From Falsochrobactrum tianjinense (GTDB taxonomy: Bacteria; Pseudomonadota; Alphaproteobacteria; Rhizobiales; Rhizobiaceae): a stretch of DNA of 64,000 nucleotides. A program made the position numbers and the translations under genes. This document shows positions 35,212 through 43,267 of this stretch, piece after piece. Below the pieces are notes generated by a model, which saw nothing but the letters and a program-made list of their open reading frames with translations, had not been told where the DNA came from and did no database searches. The DNA lies in assembly GCF_019100495.1 (NCBI RefSeq), contig NZ_JAHRVA010000002.1, positions 62,001-126,000 on the forward strand. The letters are read 5' to 3'. Numbering within the stretch: the first letter of the stretch is position 1; every line of letters begins with the position of its first letter.

Positions 35212-36396
35212 TTATGTAGGAAAAGTATTCTTCTTGTCGCCGTCGTCCGGGGTATCGTCGGGCTTGAGATCCTGTTCCGCTTCGGATGCGGTCTGATGGG
35301 TGAAGCCTTTGACGCCTTTGGCAAGTTCTTCCGCGTCACGTTCAATCTGCACCTCGCTCAGCGCATAATGCACCGCCAGCCGAGCGATGGAGGTGAGGGC
35401 GCTCAAGTGAATGCGCTCATAACCATGGGAGGCGTCGACGCCAAATGTCAGCAGGGCAGTGCGCACGTCATGCCCCGCTTCCACGGCGGAAGCCGCATCG
35501 GAGCGGTAATAGCGGAACACATCCTTCTGCACCGTGATTCCGTGCTCGTGACAAAGTTCAAACAGCTTCTTGCTCAGGTGATAATCGAAGGGACCGGTCT
35601 GGTCCGCCATGGCAAGAGTGACACCGAATTCGGAAGAATTCTGCCCCGGCGCGGTAGTGCCATTATCAATCGCTACCAATGACGCAATATCCGGCACGAC
35701 AACGGCGGATGCGCCTACGCCGGTTTCTTCACCGATGGTAAAAAGCCAGTAAGTATCGACCGGCGTTTTCACCTTGGCCCGTTGCATCGCTTCCAGTGCC
35801 GCCAGCATGATCGCGACGCCTGCCTTATCGTCGAGATGGCGGGAGACAATGAACCCGTTGTCTATGAATTCCGGGGCGGGGTCGATGGCGACAATATCGC
35901 CGACATCGATACCCAGTTCGACCAGGTCGTCCCGGTTGCGTGCCAGCGCATCGACGCGAAGCTCGATATGGGGCCAACCCACCGGCTGCGTGTCGACTTC
36001 CTCATTGAAAGTATGGCCTGAAGCCTTCAGCGGCAGAATCGAGCCGCGATAGATGCCCTTGGACGAAAAGATCGAAACGCGGGCGCCTTCGGCAAAGCGC
36101 GCTGACCAGTTGCCGATGGAAACGAGTTCCAGCCTGCCATTGGGCTTGAGATATTTGACCTGTGCGCCCAGCGTGTCGAGATGGGAGACAATGGCACGGG
36201 CGGGGCGTCTGTTCTCGCCATGCCGCCGTGCCCTTATCGCACCGCGCCGGGTGAGGACGACATCGAGGCCGAGCCGCTCCAGTTCACGCGCAACATAATG
36301 CACGGCCTCATCTGTAAAGCCGGTCGGACTTGGAATCGCCAGCAGAGCGGCCAGCTTTTCGGTGAGATAGTCCTGATCGATTGCTATATCAGCCAT
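35212..36396 (-). CDS. M42-type metallopeptidase of the NAGGN system
   Basis: A 394-residue M42/M20-like metallopeptidase of the type found beside NAGGN genes, thought to recycle or trim the osmolyte. Metal-ligand motifs include AIVSHLDTLGAQV (about residues 68-80), VSRHLDDKAGVAIML (about 178-192), IGEETGVGAS (about 216-225) and HGYERIHLSAL. The start at 36396 has no clear ribosome site; ATG 36414 is possible. It is 67 bases after gshA on the same strand and separated from asnO by a terminator, so it may be transcribed with gshA. Confidence 0.82.
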   Translation of the reverse strand: MADIAIDQDYLTEKLAALLAIPSPTGFTDEAVHYVARELERLGLDVVLTRRGAIRARRHGENRRPARAIVSHLDTLGAQVKYLKPNGRLELVSIGNWSARFAEGARVSIFSSKGIYRGSILPLKASGHTFNEEVDTQPVGWPHIELRVDALARNRDDLVELGIDVGDIVAIDPAPEFIDNGFIVSRHLDDKAGVAIMLAALEAMQRAKVKTPVDTYWLFTIGEETGVGASAVVVPDIASLVAIDNGTTAPGQNSSEFGVTLAMADQTGPFDYHLSKKLFELCHEHGITVQKDVFRYYRSDAASAVEAGHDVRTALLTFGVDASHGYERIHLSALTSIARLAVHYALSEVQIERDAEELAKGVKGFTHQTASEAEQDLKPDDTPDDGDKKNTFPT

Positions 36397-36463
36397 ACCG
36401 GCAATAGATCGCAAATCAGAACTTCTGCGTCAACCTCGCGCCCGTCGTTTTTCCTGTCGCCCC

Positions 36464-37837
36464 TTAATAGGCGTATTCGAGAAAGACGGGCTCGATGGAA
36501 CCGGCCCAGACGCTGTTATAGGCGTTGAGCATACGCTCGGCATCCGTCACGCCAGCGGCGACGATTTCCTCAAGCGGAGCGAGGAAGTGAGTTTCGTCAA
36601 AGCCGTCGCTGTTGAGCTTGTTGCGGTTGAGAAGACCAAGACGCGAAATCCGCAAGGTTTCGCGCGCGATCTGCGCCACTGGCTTGCCGCGGAAATCCGC
36701 ATTGAGCGCCTTGGAAGGCACCTCATTGCGCAGGGCCAGAACCTCTTCATAGCTCCAGTCACGAGTCAGCGCTTCTGCTGCATCGAGCGCCTCTGCATCA
36801 TAGAGCAGCCCGACCCAATAGGCGGGCAGGGCGCAAATACGCCGCCATGGACCGCCATCGGCGCCGCGCATTTCAAGGAAACGCTTCAGCCGCACTTCCG
36901 GAAACAGCGTTGAAAGATGATTGGTCCAGTCGCCCATATTCGGCACCGGATCGCTCACTTCGCCTTTCAGCGCGCCATTCATGAACTGGCGGAAGGTGAC
37001 ATGGGTGCAATTGTGGTAGCGGCCATCGCGAAGGATGAAATACATCGGCACATCGAGCGCCCATTCGACATAATCCATAAAGCCGTAATTTTCGGAGAAG
37101 ACAAAAGGCAGGATGCCGGCGCGCTGATTGTCAGTGTCGCGCCAGATATTGGAGCGCCATGACAGCAGTCCGTTCGGTTTGCCTTCGGTAAAGGGAGAGC
37201 TGGCGAAAAGCGCGGTCGCAACCGATTGCAGCTTCATCGAGACCTGCATCTTGCGACGCATGTCGGTTTCCGAAGAGAAGTCGAGGTTCACCTGAACAGT
37301 CGATGTGCGATACATCATGTCCAGACCTTCATGCCCGACTTTGGGCATATAATCGGTCATGATGTTATAGCGCGATTTCGGCATGACAGGCGTTTCGGCA
37401 AGCGTCCATTTCGGACTGCCGCCGAGGCCAAGGAAACGGATGCCGAGCGGTTCGGCAATCTCATGCACTTGCGACAGATGGGCGTTCACTTCGCGGCAGG
37501 TCTGGTGAATGGTGGAAAGCGGCGCGCCGGAAAGCTCGAACTGGCCGCCGGGTTCCAGCGAGATTGCGCCCTGTCCGGTCGGTTCGACCAGTCCGATAAT
37601 GCTACCCTCGTCGATGATCGGTTCCCAGCCGAGCCGGGCCTGCATGCCTTCGAGAATTGCCTTGATGCCGCGCGGGCCTTCATAGGGCACGGGGCTGTTA
37701 TCGGCGACATAAAAGGGGAATTTTTCATGTTCCGTGCCGATGCGCCAGGCTTCCTTTGGCTTGCAGCCTTCTGCAAGATAGGCTGCAAGTTCCTCAACGC
37801 CTGTCAGTGCGGTTTCATCAGTCGTATCGCGCGCCAT
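36464..37837 (-). CDS. gshA: Glutamate-cysteine ligase (plant/proteobacterial GCS2 type)
   Basis: A 457-residue glutamate-cysteine ligase making gamma-glutamylcysteine, the first step to glutathione. Conserved segments include GTEHEKFPFYVADNSPVPYE (about residues 36-55), EPTGQGAISLEPGGQFELSG and MYRTSTVQVNLDFSSETDM. Its length fits the alpha-proteobacterial/plant family rather than the Escherichia coli type. It lies 96 bases after rsmE, and that gap holds a perfect 12-bp dyad. Downstream on the same strand is the NAGGN peptidase. Cytoplasmic. Confidence 0.92.
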   Translation of the reverse strand: MARDTTDETALTGVEELAAYLAEGCKPKEAWRIGTEHEKFPFYVADNSPVPYEGPRGIKAILEGMQARLGWEPIIDEGSIIGLVEPTGQGAISLEPGGQFELSGAPLSTIHQTCREVNAHLSQVHEIAEPLGIRFLGLGGSPKWTLAETPVMPKSRYNIMTDYMPKVGHEGLDMMYRTSTVQVNLDFSSETDMRRKMQVSMKLQSVATALFASSPFTEGKPNGLLSWRSNIWRDTDNQRAGILPFVFSENYGFMDYVEWALDVPMYFILRDGRYHNCTHVTFRQFMNGALKGEVSDPVPNMGDWTNHLSTLFPEVRLKRFLEMRGADGGPWRRICALPAYWVGLLYDAEALDAAEALTRDWSYEEVLALRNEVPSKALNADFRGKPVAQIARETLRISRLGLLNRNKLNSDGFDETHFLAPLEEIVAAGVTDAERMLNAYNSVWAGSIEPVFLEYAY

Positions 37838-37870
37838 GCATTCTATCCTCAGTCATCTTTCACTTTTCAG

Positions 37871-37898
37871 CGTGATTGGACAAAAATGTCCAATCACG
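37871..37898. promoter_or_regulatory. Perfect 12-bp palindrome upstream of gshA
   Basis: CGTGATTGGACA (37871-37882) and TGTCCAATCACG (37887-37898) are exact complements across AAAA. It starts 34 bases before the gshA ATG and lies in the gap after rsmE. There is no T-run after the stem on the minus strand, so an operator is more likely than a terminator. Confidence 0.55.
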
Positions 37899-37933
37899 CA
37901 AGTCAATTTCATTGAAGTAAGGAATTTGTGCTC

Positions 37934-38662
37934 TCATGGCCGGGTTTTCCAGTCGCCCAGTACGGCCTGTACCAAAGTAAGCGCTGCCACGGCTGCCGTA
38001 TCGGCGCGCAGGATGCGCGGACCCAGCGGGATTGCGGTCACAAAGGGCAACGAGCGCAAAAGCTTTCGTTCCTCTTCTGAAAACCCGCCTTCGGGGCCGA
38101 TCAGGACGCCGTAAGGCCCCGGCTGAAGCTGGCTGAGGGTGGCCAGCGGGTCGTCTGCCTCATGGCCTTCGTCGCAGAATATCAGGCGGCGCGATGTGTC
38201 CCATTGCTCTAGGAACTGGCCGAATCGCTCGGCTTCGCGGCATTCGGGAACGGAGAGGACGCCGCATTGCTCCGCCGCCTCGATGGCATTGGCCCTGATG
38301 CGATCCGTGCCGAGCTTCGCCATTTGTGTATGCTGGGTAATGACCGGTTGCAGAATGCCCGCACCCATTTCCACGGCTTTTTGCACCATATAGTCGAGCC
38401 GCCCCTGCTTGAGAGGCGCAAAACAATAGATCAGGTCGCAGGGCTGCGGCTGGGGGCGGGTCTGCTCGATGGACTCAAGAAAAAGCCGCTTCTTGCCCTC
38501 GGGCCGCAGCCGCATTTTCCACTCGCCGTCCTGCCCGTTGAAAGCGAGGATTTCATCGCCTTCCTTCAGGCGCAGCACATGGGCAAGATAATGAGCCGCC
38601 TGCAGCGTGGTTTCCACGCAGGCCCCATCCCCAAGTCCGGCCTCGATATAAAGTCTGAACAT
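37934..38662 (-). CDS. rsmE: 16S rRNA (uracil1498-N3)-methyltransferase
   Basis: A 242-residue SPOUT-class methyltransferase that methylates U1498 of 16S rRNA. The C-terminal knot motif [12 protein letters not shown] (about residues 192-203) and the segment [20 protein letters not shown] (about 218-237) are typical of RsmE. The start at 38662 (MFRLYIEAG) is preferred; the six residues upstream (from 38680) are not family-like. Order rsmE-gshA is common in Rhizobiales. Cytoplasmic. Confidence 0.92.
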   Translation of the reverse strand: MFRLYIEAGLGDGACVETTLQAAHYLAHVLRLKEGDEILAFNGQDGEWKMRLRPEGKKRLFLESIEQTRPQPQPCDLIYCFAPLKQGRLDYMVQKAVEMGAGILQPVITQHTQMAKLGTDRIRANAIEAAEQCGVLSVPECREAERFGQFLEQWDTSRRLIFCDEGHEADDPLATLSQLQPGPYGVLIGPEGGFSEEERKLLRSLPFVTAIPLGPRILRADTAAVAALTLVQAVLGDWKTRP

Positions 38663-38994
38663 CCTGTAATTCGCGCGCATGATCGCATCGATGGCAGAGG
38701 GCAGGGGCTGTGGTCAAGAACTTTGGTCATTTGGCGCGTTTTGCATCGCGGTGCGTCGATTTTCTGGAACCGGAAGGCCCCTGTTAACGTTGCCCCTTTG
38801 CCACAGCCGCTTATGATTTGAGGTCTTGTGCGGCAAACTGGTGTTGGAAACCATGCCGTTCAGTTGCAGGTAACTTTTTTCGTGTGTAACTGGACCCGAC
38901 TCCGGGTGGCGATTGATGGAACAGGCTTCGGTTCTGCTCATTATGAAAACTCGGCCTATCGTTATTCGGCAAACCCTCGAAAGAGTTTCTCATT
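38663..38994. other. 332-base intergenic region, no gene seen
   Basis: This gap lies between the rsmE start (minus strand) and the 46-residue small protein (plus strand), so it should hold divergent promoters. No repeat, RNA gene or strong hairpin was found. Short open frames in it have no family-like features. Confidence 0.5.
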
Positions 38995-39135
38995 ATGCCC
39001 GCTAAGCATGCCGCCCTTCTTACTGTCCTGATGATTTCCGCAATCGCATTTATGGCAGTTGGCATCTTTGCCGTCGATGCGGGCGATCACATGACGTCCA
39101 CCGATGGCTACGGCATCTCCAACTCGCATTATTAA
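38995..39135 (+). CDS. Small single-pass membrane protein, 46 residues
   Basis: An open frame of 46 codons encodes one transmembrane helix (LLTVLMISAIAFMAVGIFAV, about residues 8-27) and a short polar tail ending SNSHY. A GAAAGAG lies about 6 bases before the ATG. Its last four bases overlap the convergent phosphatase gene. No family is recognised. Hydrophobic pattern and placement make it plausible, but it is short enough that chance cannot be excluded. Confidence 0.4.
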   Translation: MPAKHAALLTVLMISAIAFMAVGIFAVDAGDHMTSTDGYGISNSHY

Positions 39136-39881
39136 TCAAGCGCTTCCAGGAAGTGTTTTTCCGCACCATCAATAATGATGGCGGAAAGCCTGCCGCTTTT
39201 CCATGCATGGGTATCGAGATTGACCCGGTTGGGGTGGATATCGATTGCGTCCTGCGGCGTATGGCCATGGATAATGACCTTCTCGAAAAGTCCGGTCCAT
39301 CCGAGGAAAATGTTGCGAATCCAGATCAGCTCATCGGGATCCTGAGCGTCGAGCGGCAGGGACGGATTGACGCCTGCATGGCAAAAGAAAAAATCCTCGA
39401 ATGCCAGCGAGCGCGGCAGCGAGCGTATGAAGTCAATATGCGCTTGCGGGACGGCCTGCACCAGATTGCTGTGGCCTTCCTGTGCGCTCACGGCCTGCGT
39501 GAAATCGATCTCGACGCCATAGGAGCGTGCCGTTTCCTCGCCGCCATTCGCTGCAAAGAGGCCCGTTACTTCGCCGGTCGCCAGATATTGCAGGAAACCG
39601 GCCTCATGATTGCCAAGCAGCGCCAGCATACGCGGATCATGTTTTGAAACTTTGATGAGGAAATCCAGTACGCCGCGCGAATCGGGACCGCGGTCGACAT
39701 AGTCGCCAAGGTGGATAATGCGCCAGTCATGGGTCGGGCGCGCGTCTATATCGGCGCGTATCAGGCCATGCATGTCCTGCAAAAGATCGAGACGGCCATG
39801 AATGTCGCCAATAGCATAAAGGCGCAGGCCCTCCGGTCCCCTCGCATCGGCGAATTTCATAGGGTTAATGGGGCCTTTCAT
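39132..39881 (-). CDS. PPP-family serine/threonine phosphatase-like metallophosphoesterase
   Basis: A 249-residue metallophosphoesterase with all PPP motifs in order: GDIHGR (about residues 25-30), GDYVDRG (about 59-65), GNHE (about 91-94), and the later HAGVNPSLP and HGHTP. Such proteins dephosphorylate phosphoproteins or small molecules using a dimetal centre. Its start overlaps the GntR stop by four bases, so it is coupled to that gene. The target is unknown. It is the last gene of a LysR-GntR-phosphatase unit. Confidence 0.88.
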   Translation of the reverse strand: MKGPINPMKFADARGPEGLRLYAIGDIHGRLDLLQDMHGLIRADIDARPTHDWRIIHLGDYVDRGPDSRGVLDFLIKVSKHDPRMLALLGNHEAGFLQYLATGEVTGLFAANGGEETARSYGVEIDFTQAVSAQEGHSNLVQAVPQAHIDFIRSLPRSLAFEDFFFCHAGVNPSLPLDAQDPDELIWIRNIFLGWTGLFEKVIIHGHTPQDAIDIHPNRVNLDTHAWKSGRLSAIIIDGAEKHFLEALD

Positions 39882-40678
39882 GGGCTTTTGCCTTCTTTTG
39901 TCTCTTTTCCTGCCCGCTGACGATAGCGCAATTGTGCGACGCGTTCACGTTCGTCATTCAACTCCCGGTCATTCATGGCCTGTTCGACAAACCGAATATG
40001 ATTTTGCACTGCCTCGCGCGCGGCTTGCGGATTGCCTGCAATGACCCCATCGTAAATGGCGCGGTGCTGGGCGAGAAACATGTCGGCCACACCGGGATAG
40101 CTGTAGATCAGGCTGCGATTATAGAAAACGCCATCCTTGAGAAGCTGATAGCAGGAGCGCAGCGTGTGCAGTAGCACGATATTATGCGCGGCCTCACCAA
40201 TGGCGTTGTGAAATTCAACATCAAGCTGAGCACCTTTGTCGAAATCATTGTCATCATTGGCTTTTTTCATGGCGTCCATGATTTCTGCCAGCAGTGCCCT
40301 GTCGGCGGGAGTTGCGCGCAGGGCCGCATATTCGGCGGCGATGCTCTCAATTTCGCGGCGATATTCGAGATAATCGGTGGTGGCCTTGCGATGGCTGGCG
40401 AAAAGCCCGACCACAGGCGCGCTGAAAACCTGTCCGATGACATCGGCCACGAAGGTTCCGCCGCCATGGCGCGAGAGCAGCAGCCCCGCATTTTCGAGCT
40501 GTTTGAGTGCCCCGCGCAGAATGGGGCGGGAAATATTGAACTGGCGCGCCAGTTCCCGCTCGCCCGGAAGCCGTTCGCCGCCGCGCAGAACCCCTTCCAG
40601 GATCAGGCTTTCTATCTGATGCACGACATCATCCGCGGTTCTGCTTGCCCGAATGCGCGAAAAAACTGTTTCGGCCAT
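39878..40678 (-). CDS. GntR-family (FadR/FCD subfamily) regulator
   Basis: A 266-residue regulator. The N-terminal winged helix-turn-helix (RLPGERELARQFNISRPILR, about residues 34-53) is followed by an all-helical FCD domain with the metal-ligand-like HNAIGEAAHNIVLLHTLR segment. FCD GntR proteins often sense lactate, glycolate or similar acids. The start at 40678 (MAETVF) has GGAG upstream; the frame stays open into the LysR gene but that extension is not family-like. Being divergent from glcDEF through the adjacent LysR, it is a candidate GlcC-like regulator of glycolate use. Confidence 0.85.
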   Translation of the reverse strand: MAETVFSRIRASRTADDVVHQIESLILEGVLRGGERLPGERELARQFNISRPILRGALKQLENAGLLLSRHGGGTFVADVIGQVFSAPVVGLFASHRKATTDYLEYRREIESIAAEYAALRATPADRALLAEIMDAMKKANDDNDFDKGAQLDVEFHNAIGEAAHNIVLLHTLRSCYQLLKDGVFYNRSLIYSYPGVADMFLAQHRAIYDGVIAGNPQAAREAVQNHIRFVEQAMNDRELNDERERVAQLRYRQRAGKETKEGKSP

Positions 40679-40695
40679 GCGGTTAATATCTCCAG

Positions 40696-41613
40696 TCAGC
40701 TCTGTGGAGCAGCGCCACTCTCCCAATAGGGAACGGGACCATAAAGTTCGGCCAGATAATCGATGAAAATTCGTACCTTTGCCGGCAGAAACTGCCTTGA
40801 AGGATAGACCGCGTGAATGGCGACGTGACGCGATGCGGAGTAATCGGGCAGAAGCTGCACGAGCTTGCCTGCTGCCAGTTCCGGCCCAATATCCCATGTC
40901 GAGCGCTGTGCAATGCCAAGACCGGCGAGAACGGCTTCCCGCACGATTTCGCTGGAATTGGTCTGTAACGGCCCGATAGGCCGAATCGTCATCGGCCCCT
41001 CCGGTCCTTCGAGTCGCCAGGGGTCGTTATTATGCGGAGCAAGGCAGATATGATCTTGCAGATCTTCAATGCGCTGCGGAATGCCGCGTTCCTCAATATA
41101 GGCTGGGGAAGCGACCAGAATGCGCCGCACCGGCGCAAGACGCCGCGTGACGAGCGTGGAATCGGGCAGATCGCCGATGCGGATCGCCAGATCGTAGCCC
41201 TCGCCGACAATATCCACCATCTCGTCGGAAAGCTGCATATTGACAGTGAGATCGGAATTGGCGCGCATGAAAGGCATAAGGTAAGGCGCGATATGCATAC
41301 GTCCAAAGGTGGTGGGGGCGGAGATTTTCAGCGTCCCGCGCGCATCCGCCGATTTGCGGGCAAGAAAAGCTTCGGCTTCTTCGATATGGCCAAGAATTTC
41401 CAGCACGCGCTCATAGTAGCCATGCCCGGCTTCGGTCAGGGCGATGCGGCGCGTGGTGCGCTGCATGAGCCGCGTACCGAGCCGCTCTTCCAGCCGCCCC
41501 ATGCGTTTTGAAACCACCGCCGGTGATATACCAAGATCGCGTGCCGCCGCCGACATGCTGCCGGTTGCGACAACGCGCGCAAAAATCTCCATGTCCGCCA
41601 GACTGCTCATCAT
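40696..41613 (-). CDS. LysR-family transcriptional regulator
   Basis: A 305-residue LysR protein. The N-terminal helix-turn-helix is about residues 17-46 (GSMSAAARDLGISPAVVSKR), and the periplasmic-binding-like effector domain covers the rest. Its KMGRLEERLGTRLMQRTTRR-like turn is typical of CrgA-type members. It is divergent from glcD with a 155-base gap, so its target is probably glcDEF, itself, or both. The GntR gene follows 17 bases after its stop in the same unit. Confidence 0.9.
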   Translation of the reverse strand: MMSSLADMEIFARVVATGSMSAAARDLGISPAVVSKRMGRLEERLGTRLMQRTTRRIALTEAGHGYYERVLEILGHIEEAEAFLARKSADARGTLKISAPTTFGRMHIAPYLMPFMRANSDLTVNMQLSDEMVDIVGEGYDLAIRIGDLPDSTLVTRRLAPVRRILVASPAYIEERGIPQRIEDLQDHICLAPHNNDPWRLEGPEGPMTIRPIGPLQTNSSEIVREAVLAGLGIAQRSTWDIGPELAAGKLVQLLPDYSASRHVAIHAVYPSRQFLPAKVRIFIDYLAELYGPVPYWESGAAPQS

Positions 41614-41680
41614 GCTAGCATCTAGCCAAAGCCGACCCGCAATCGCAAGGCGATTATAATCGCTGCATCAAAACAGTTTG

Positions 41681-41696
41681 CCACATGCGCAAGTGG
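41681..41696. promoter_or_regulatory. Dyad in LysR/glcD divergent promoter
   Basis: CCAC-ATGCGCAA-GTGG is centred in the 155-base gap between the LysR gene and glcD, flanked by TTTG and TCAAA that extend the symmetry imperfectly. A regulator site for the LysR or GntR protein is inferred; the adjacent TGGTCAAATAATATTACC also has weak GntR-like character. Confidence 0.35.
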
Positions 41697-41768
41697 TCAA
41701 ATAATATTACCTCTTGACGCTGGCGGCGGCGGATGCACTCTGGGGGCAGAGGAGTTCAAGAGGAAATC

Positions 41769-43265
41769 ATGAGCGGATTAATCATGCCGGAGCCGGATGT
41801 TTCGGTGCTCCAGCGGCGCGGGCAGATCGTTGCAGCGCTGCGCGAAATCGTGCCGGGCGAGGGGGTCGTCGATACGGTCAATGCCATGCGGGTATTTGAA
41901 ACCGATGGGCTGACCGCGCATCGGCAATTGCCGCTTGTCGTGGTGCTGCCTGAAACGGTGGAGCAGGTTTCAGATGTTCTGCGCTATTGTCACGAGCATG
42001 AAATCCGCGTCGTGCCGCGCGGGGCGGGCACCTCGCTTTCCGGGGGCGCGATACCTCTGGAAGACGCAGTGCTGCTGGTTCTGTCGCGCTTCAACCGCAT
42101 TCTGGAAATCGATTATCCCAATCGTGTCGCCGTGGTGCAGCCCGGCGTGACCAATCTGGGCATCACCAAAGCTGTCGAACATGAGGGCTTTTATTATGCC
42201 CCCGATCCGTCCTCGCAGATTGCCTGTTCCATTGGCGGCAATGTTGCGGAAAATGCCGGTGGCGTGCATTGCCTCAAATATGGGCTGACGGCCAATAATG
42301 TTCTCGGCATCGAGATGGTGCTGATTACCGGCGAAGTGCTGCGGCTGGGCGGCAAGCATCTCGACAGTGAAGCCTATGATCTGCTGGGGCTGATGACGGG
42401 TTCGGAAGGTCTGCTGGGCGTCGTCACCGAAGTCAGCGTACGCATATTGCAAAAGCCCGAAACGGCGCGCGCCGTCATGATCGGCTTTCCTTCCAGCGAG
42501 CAGGCGGGGCAGTGCGTGGCGGATATTATCGGCGCGGGCATTATTCCCGGCGGCATGGAAATGATGGACCGGCCTGCCATTCATGCAGCGGAGGATTTCG
42601 TGCGCGTCGGCTACCCGCTCGATGTGGAAGCGCTTCTGATCGTGGAACTGGATGGCCCGCCGGTGGAGGTGGACTATCTGATTGCGCAGGTGGAAAAGAT
42701 AGCGCTCAAGAATGGCTCGACCACTTGTACATTGTCGCAATCGGAAGAGGAGAGGCTGGCGTTCTGGGCTGGGCGCAAGGCGGCTTTTCCGGCGGTCGGA
42801 CGCATTTCGCCGGATTATCTTTGTATGGATGGAACCATCCCGCGCAAGGAACTGCCCAATGTTCTTTCGGGTATGCGTGCGCTTTCCGAAAAATACGGAT
42901 TGCGCGTCGCCAATGTCTTTCATGCGGGTGATGGCAATCTGCATCCGCTCATTCTTTACGATGCGAATATTCCCGGCCAGCTACGGGCGGCGGAAGATTT
43001 CGGCGCGGATATTCTGCGGCTATGCGTGAAGGTTGGCGGCGTGCTGACCGGGGAACACGGGGTGGGCGTGGAAAAGCGCGACCTCATGCCGGTCATGTTC
43101 AACGAAATCGATCTTGACCAGCAGATGCGCGTCAAATGCGCCTTCGATGCCAAGCATCTGCTCAATCCCGGCAAGGTTTTCCCGCAATTGCGTCGTTGCG
43201 CTGAGCTGGGCCGTATGCATGTGCATCGCGGCGAACTGGCTTTTCCTGATATTCCACGGTTTTGA
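41769..43265 (+). CDS. glcD: Glycolate oxidase subunit GlcD
   Basis: A 498-residue FAD-linked oxidoreductase with a vanillyl-alcohol-oxidase-type FAD domain: VVPRGAGTSLSGGAIPL (about residues 79-95), then AVVQPGVTNLGITKAVEHEG and SIGGNVAENAGGVHCLKYG. The C-terminus carries the conserved GEHGVGVEKRDLM. It oxidises glycolate to glyoxylate, or a related 2-hydroxyacid such as D-lactate. The ATG at 41769 has GAGGAA upstream. It starts the glcD-glcE-glcF operon, separated from glcE by only two bases. Confidence 0.93.
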   Translation: MSGLIMPEPDVSVLQRRGQIVAALREIVPGEGVVDTVNAMRVFETDGLTAHRQLPLVVVLPETVEQVSDVLRYCHEHEIRVVPRGAGTSLSGGAIPLEDAVLLVLSRFNRILEIDYPNRVAVVQPGVTNLGITKAVEHEGFYYAPDPSSQIACSIGGNVAENAGGVHCLKYGLTANNVLGIEMVLITGEVLRLGGKHLDSEAYDLLGLMTGSEGLLGVVTEVSVRILQKPETARAVMIGFPSSEQAGQCVADIIGAGIIPGGMEMMDRPAIHAAEDFVRVGYPLDVEALLIVELDGPPVEVDYLIAQVEKIALKNGSTTCTLSQSEEERLAFWAGRKAAFPAVGRISPDYLCMDGTIPRKELPNVLSGMRALSEKYGLRVANVFHAGDGNLHPLILYDANIPGQLRAAEDFGADILRLCVKVGGVLTGEHGVGVEKRDLMPVMFNEIDLDQQMRVKCAFDAKHLLNPGKVFPQLRRCAELGRMHVHRGELAFPDIPRF

Positions 43266-43267
43266 CC

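Noticed and set aside
35107-35682. A 191-codon plus-strand frame
   Set aside because: Antisense to the M42 peptidase; its start lies in the terminator stem.
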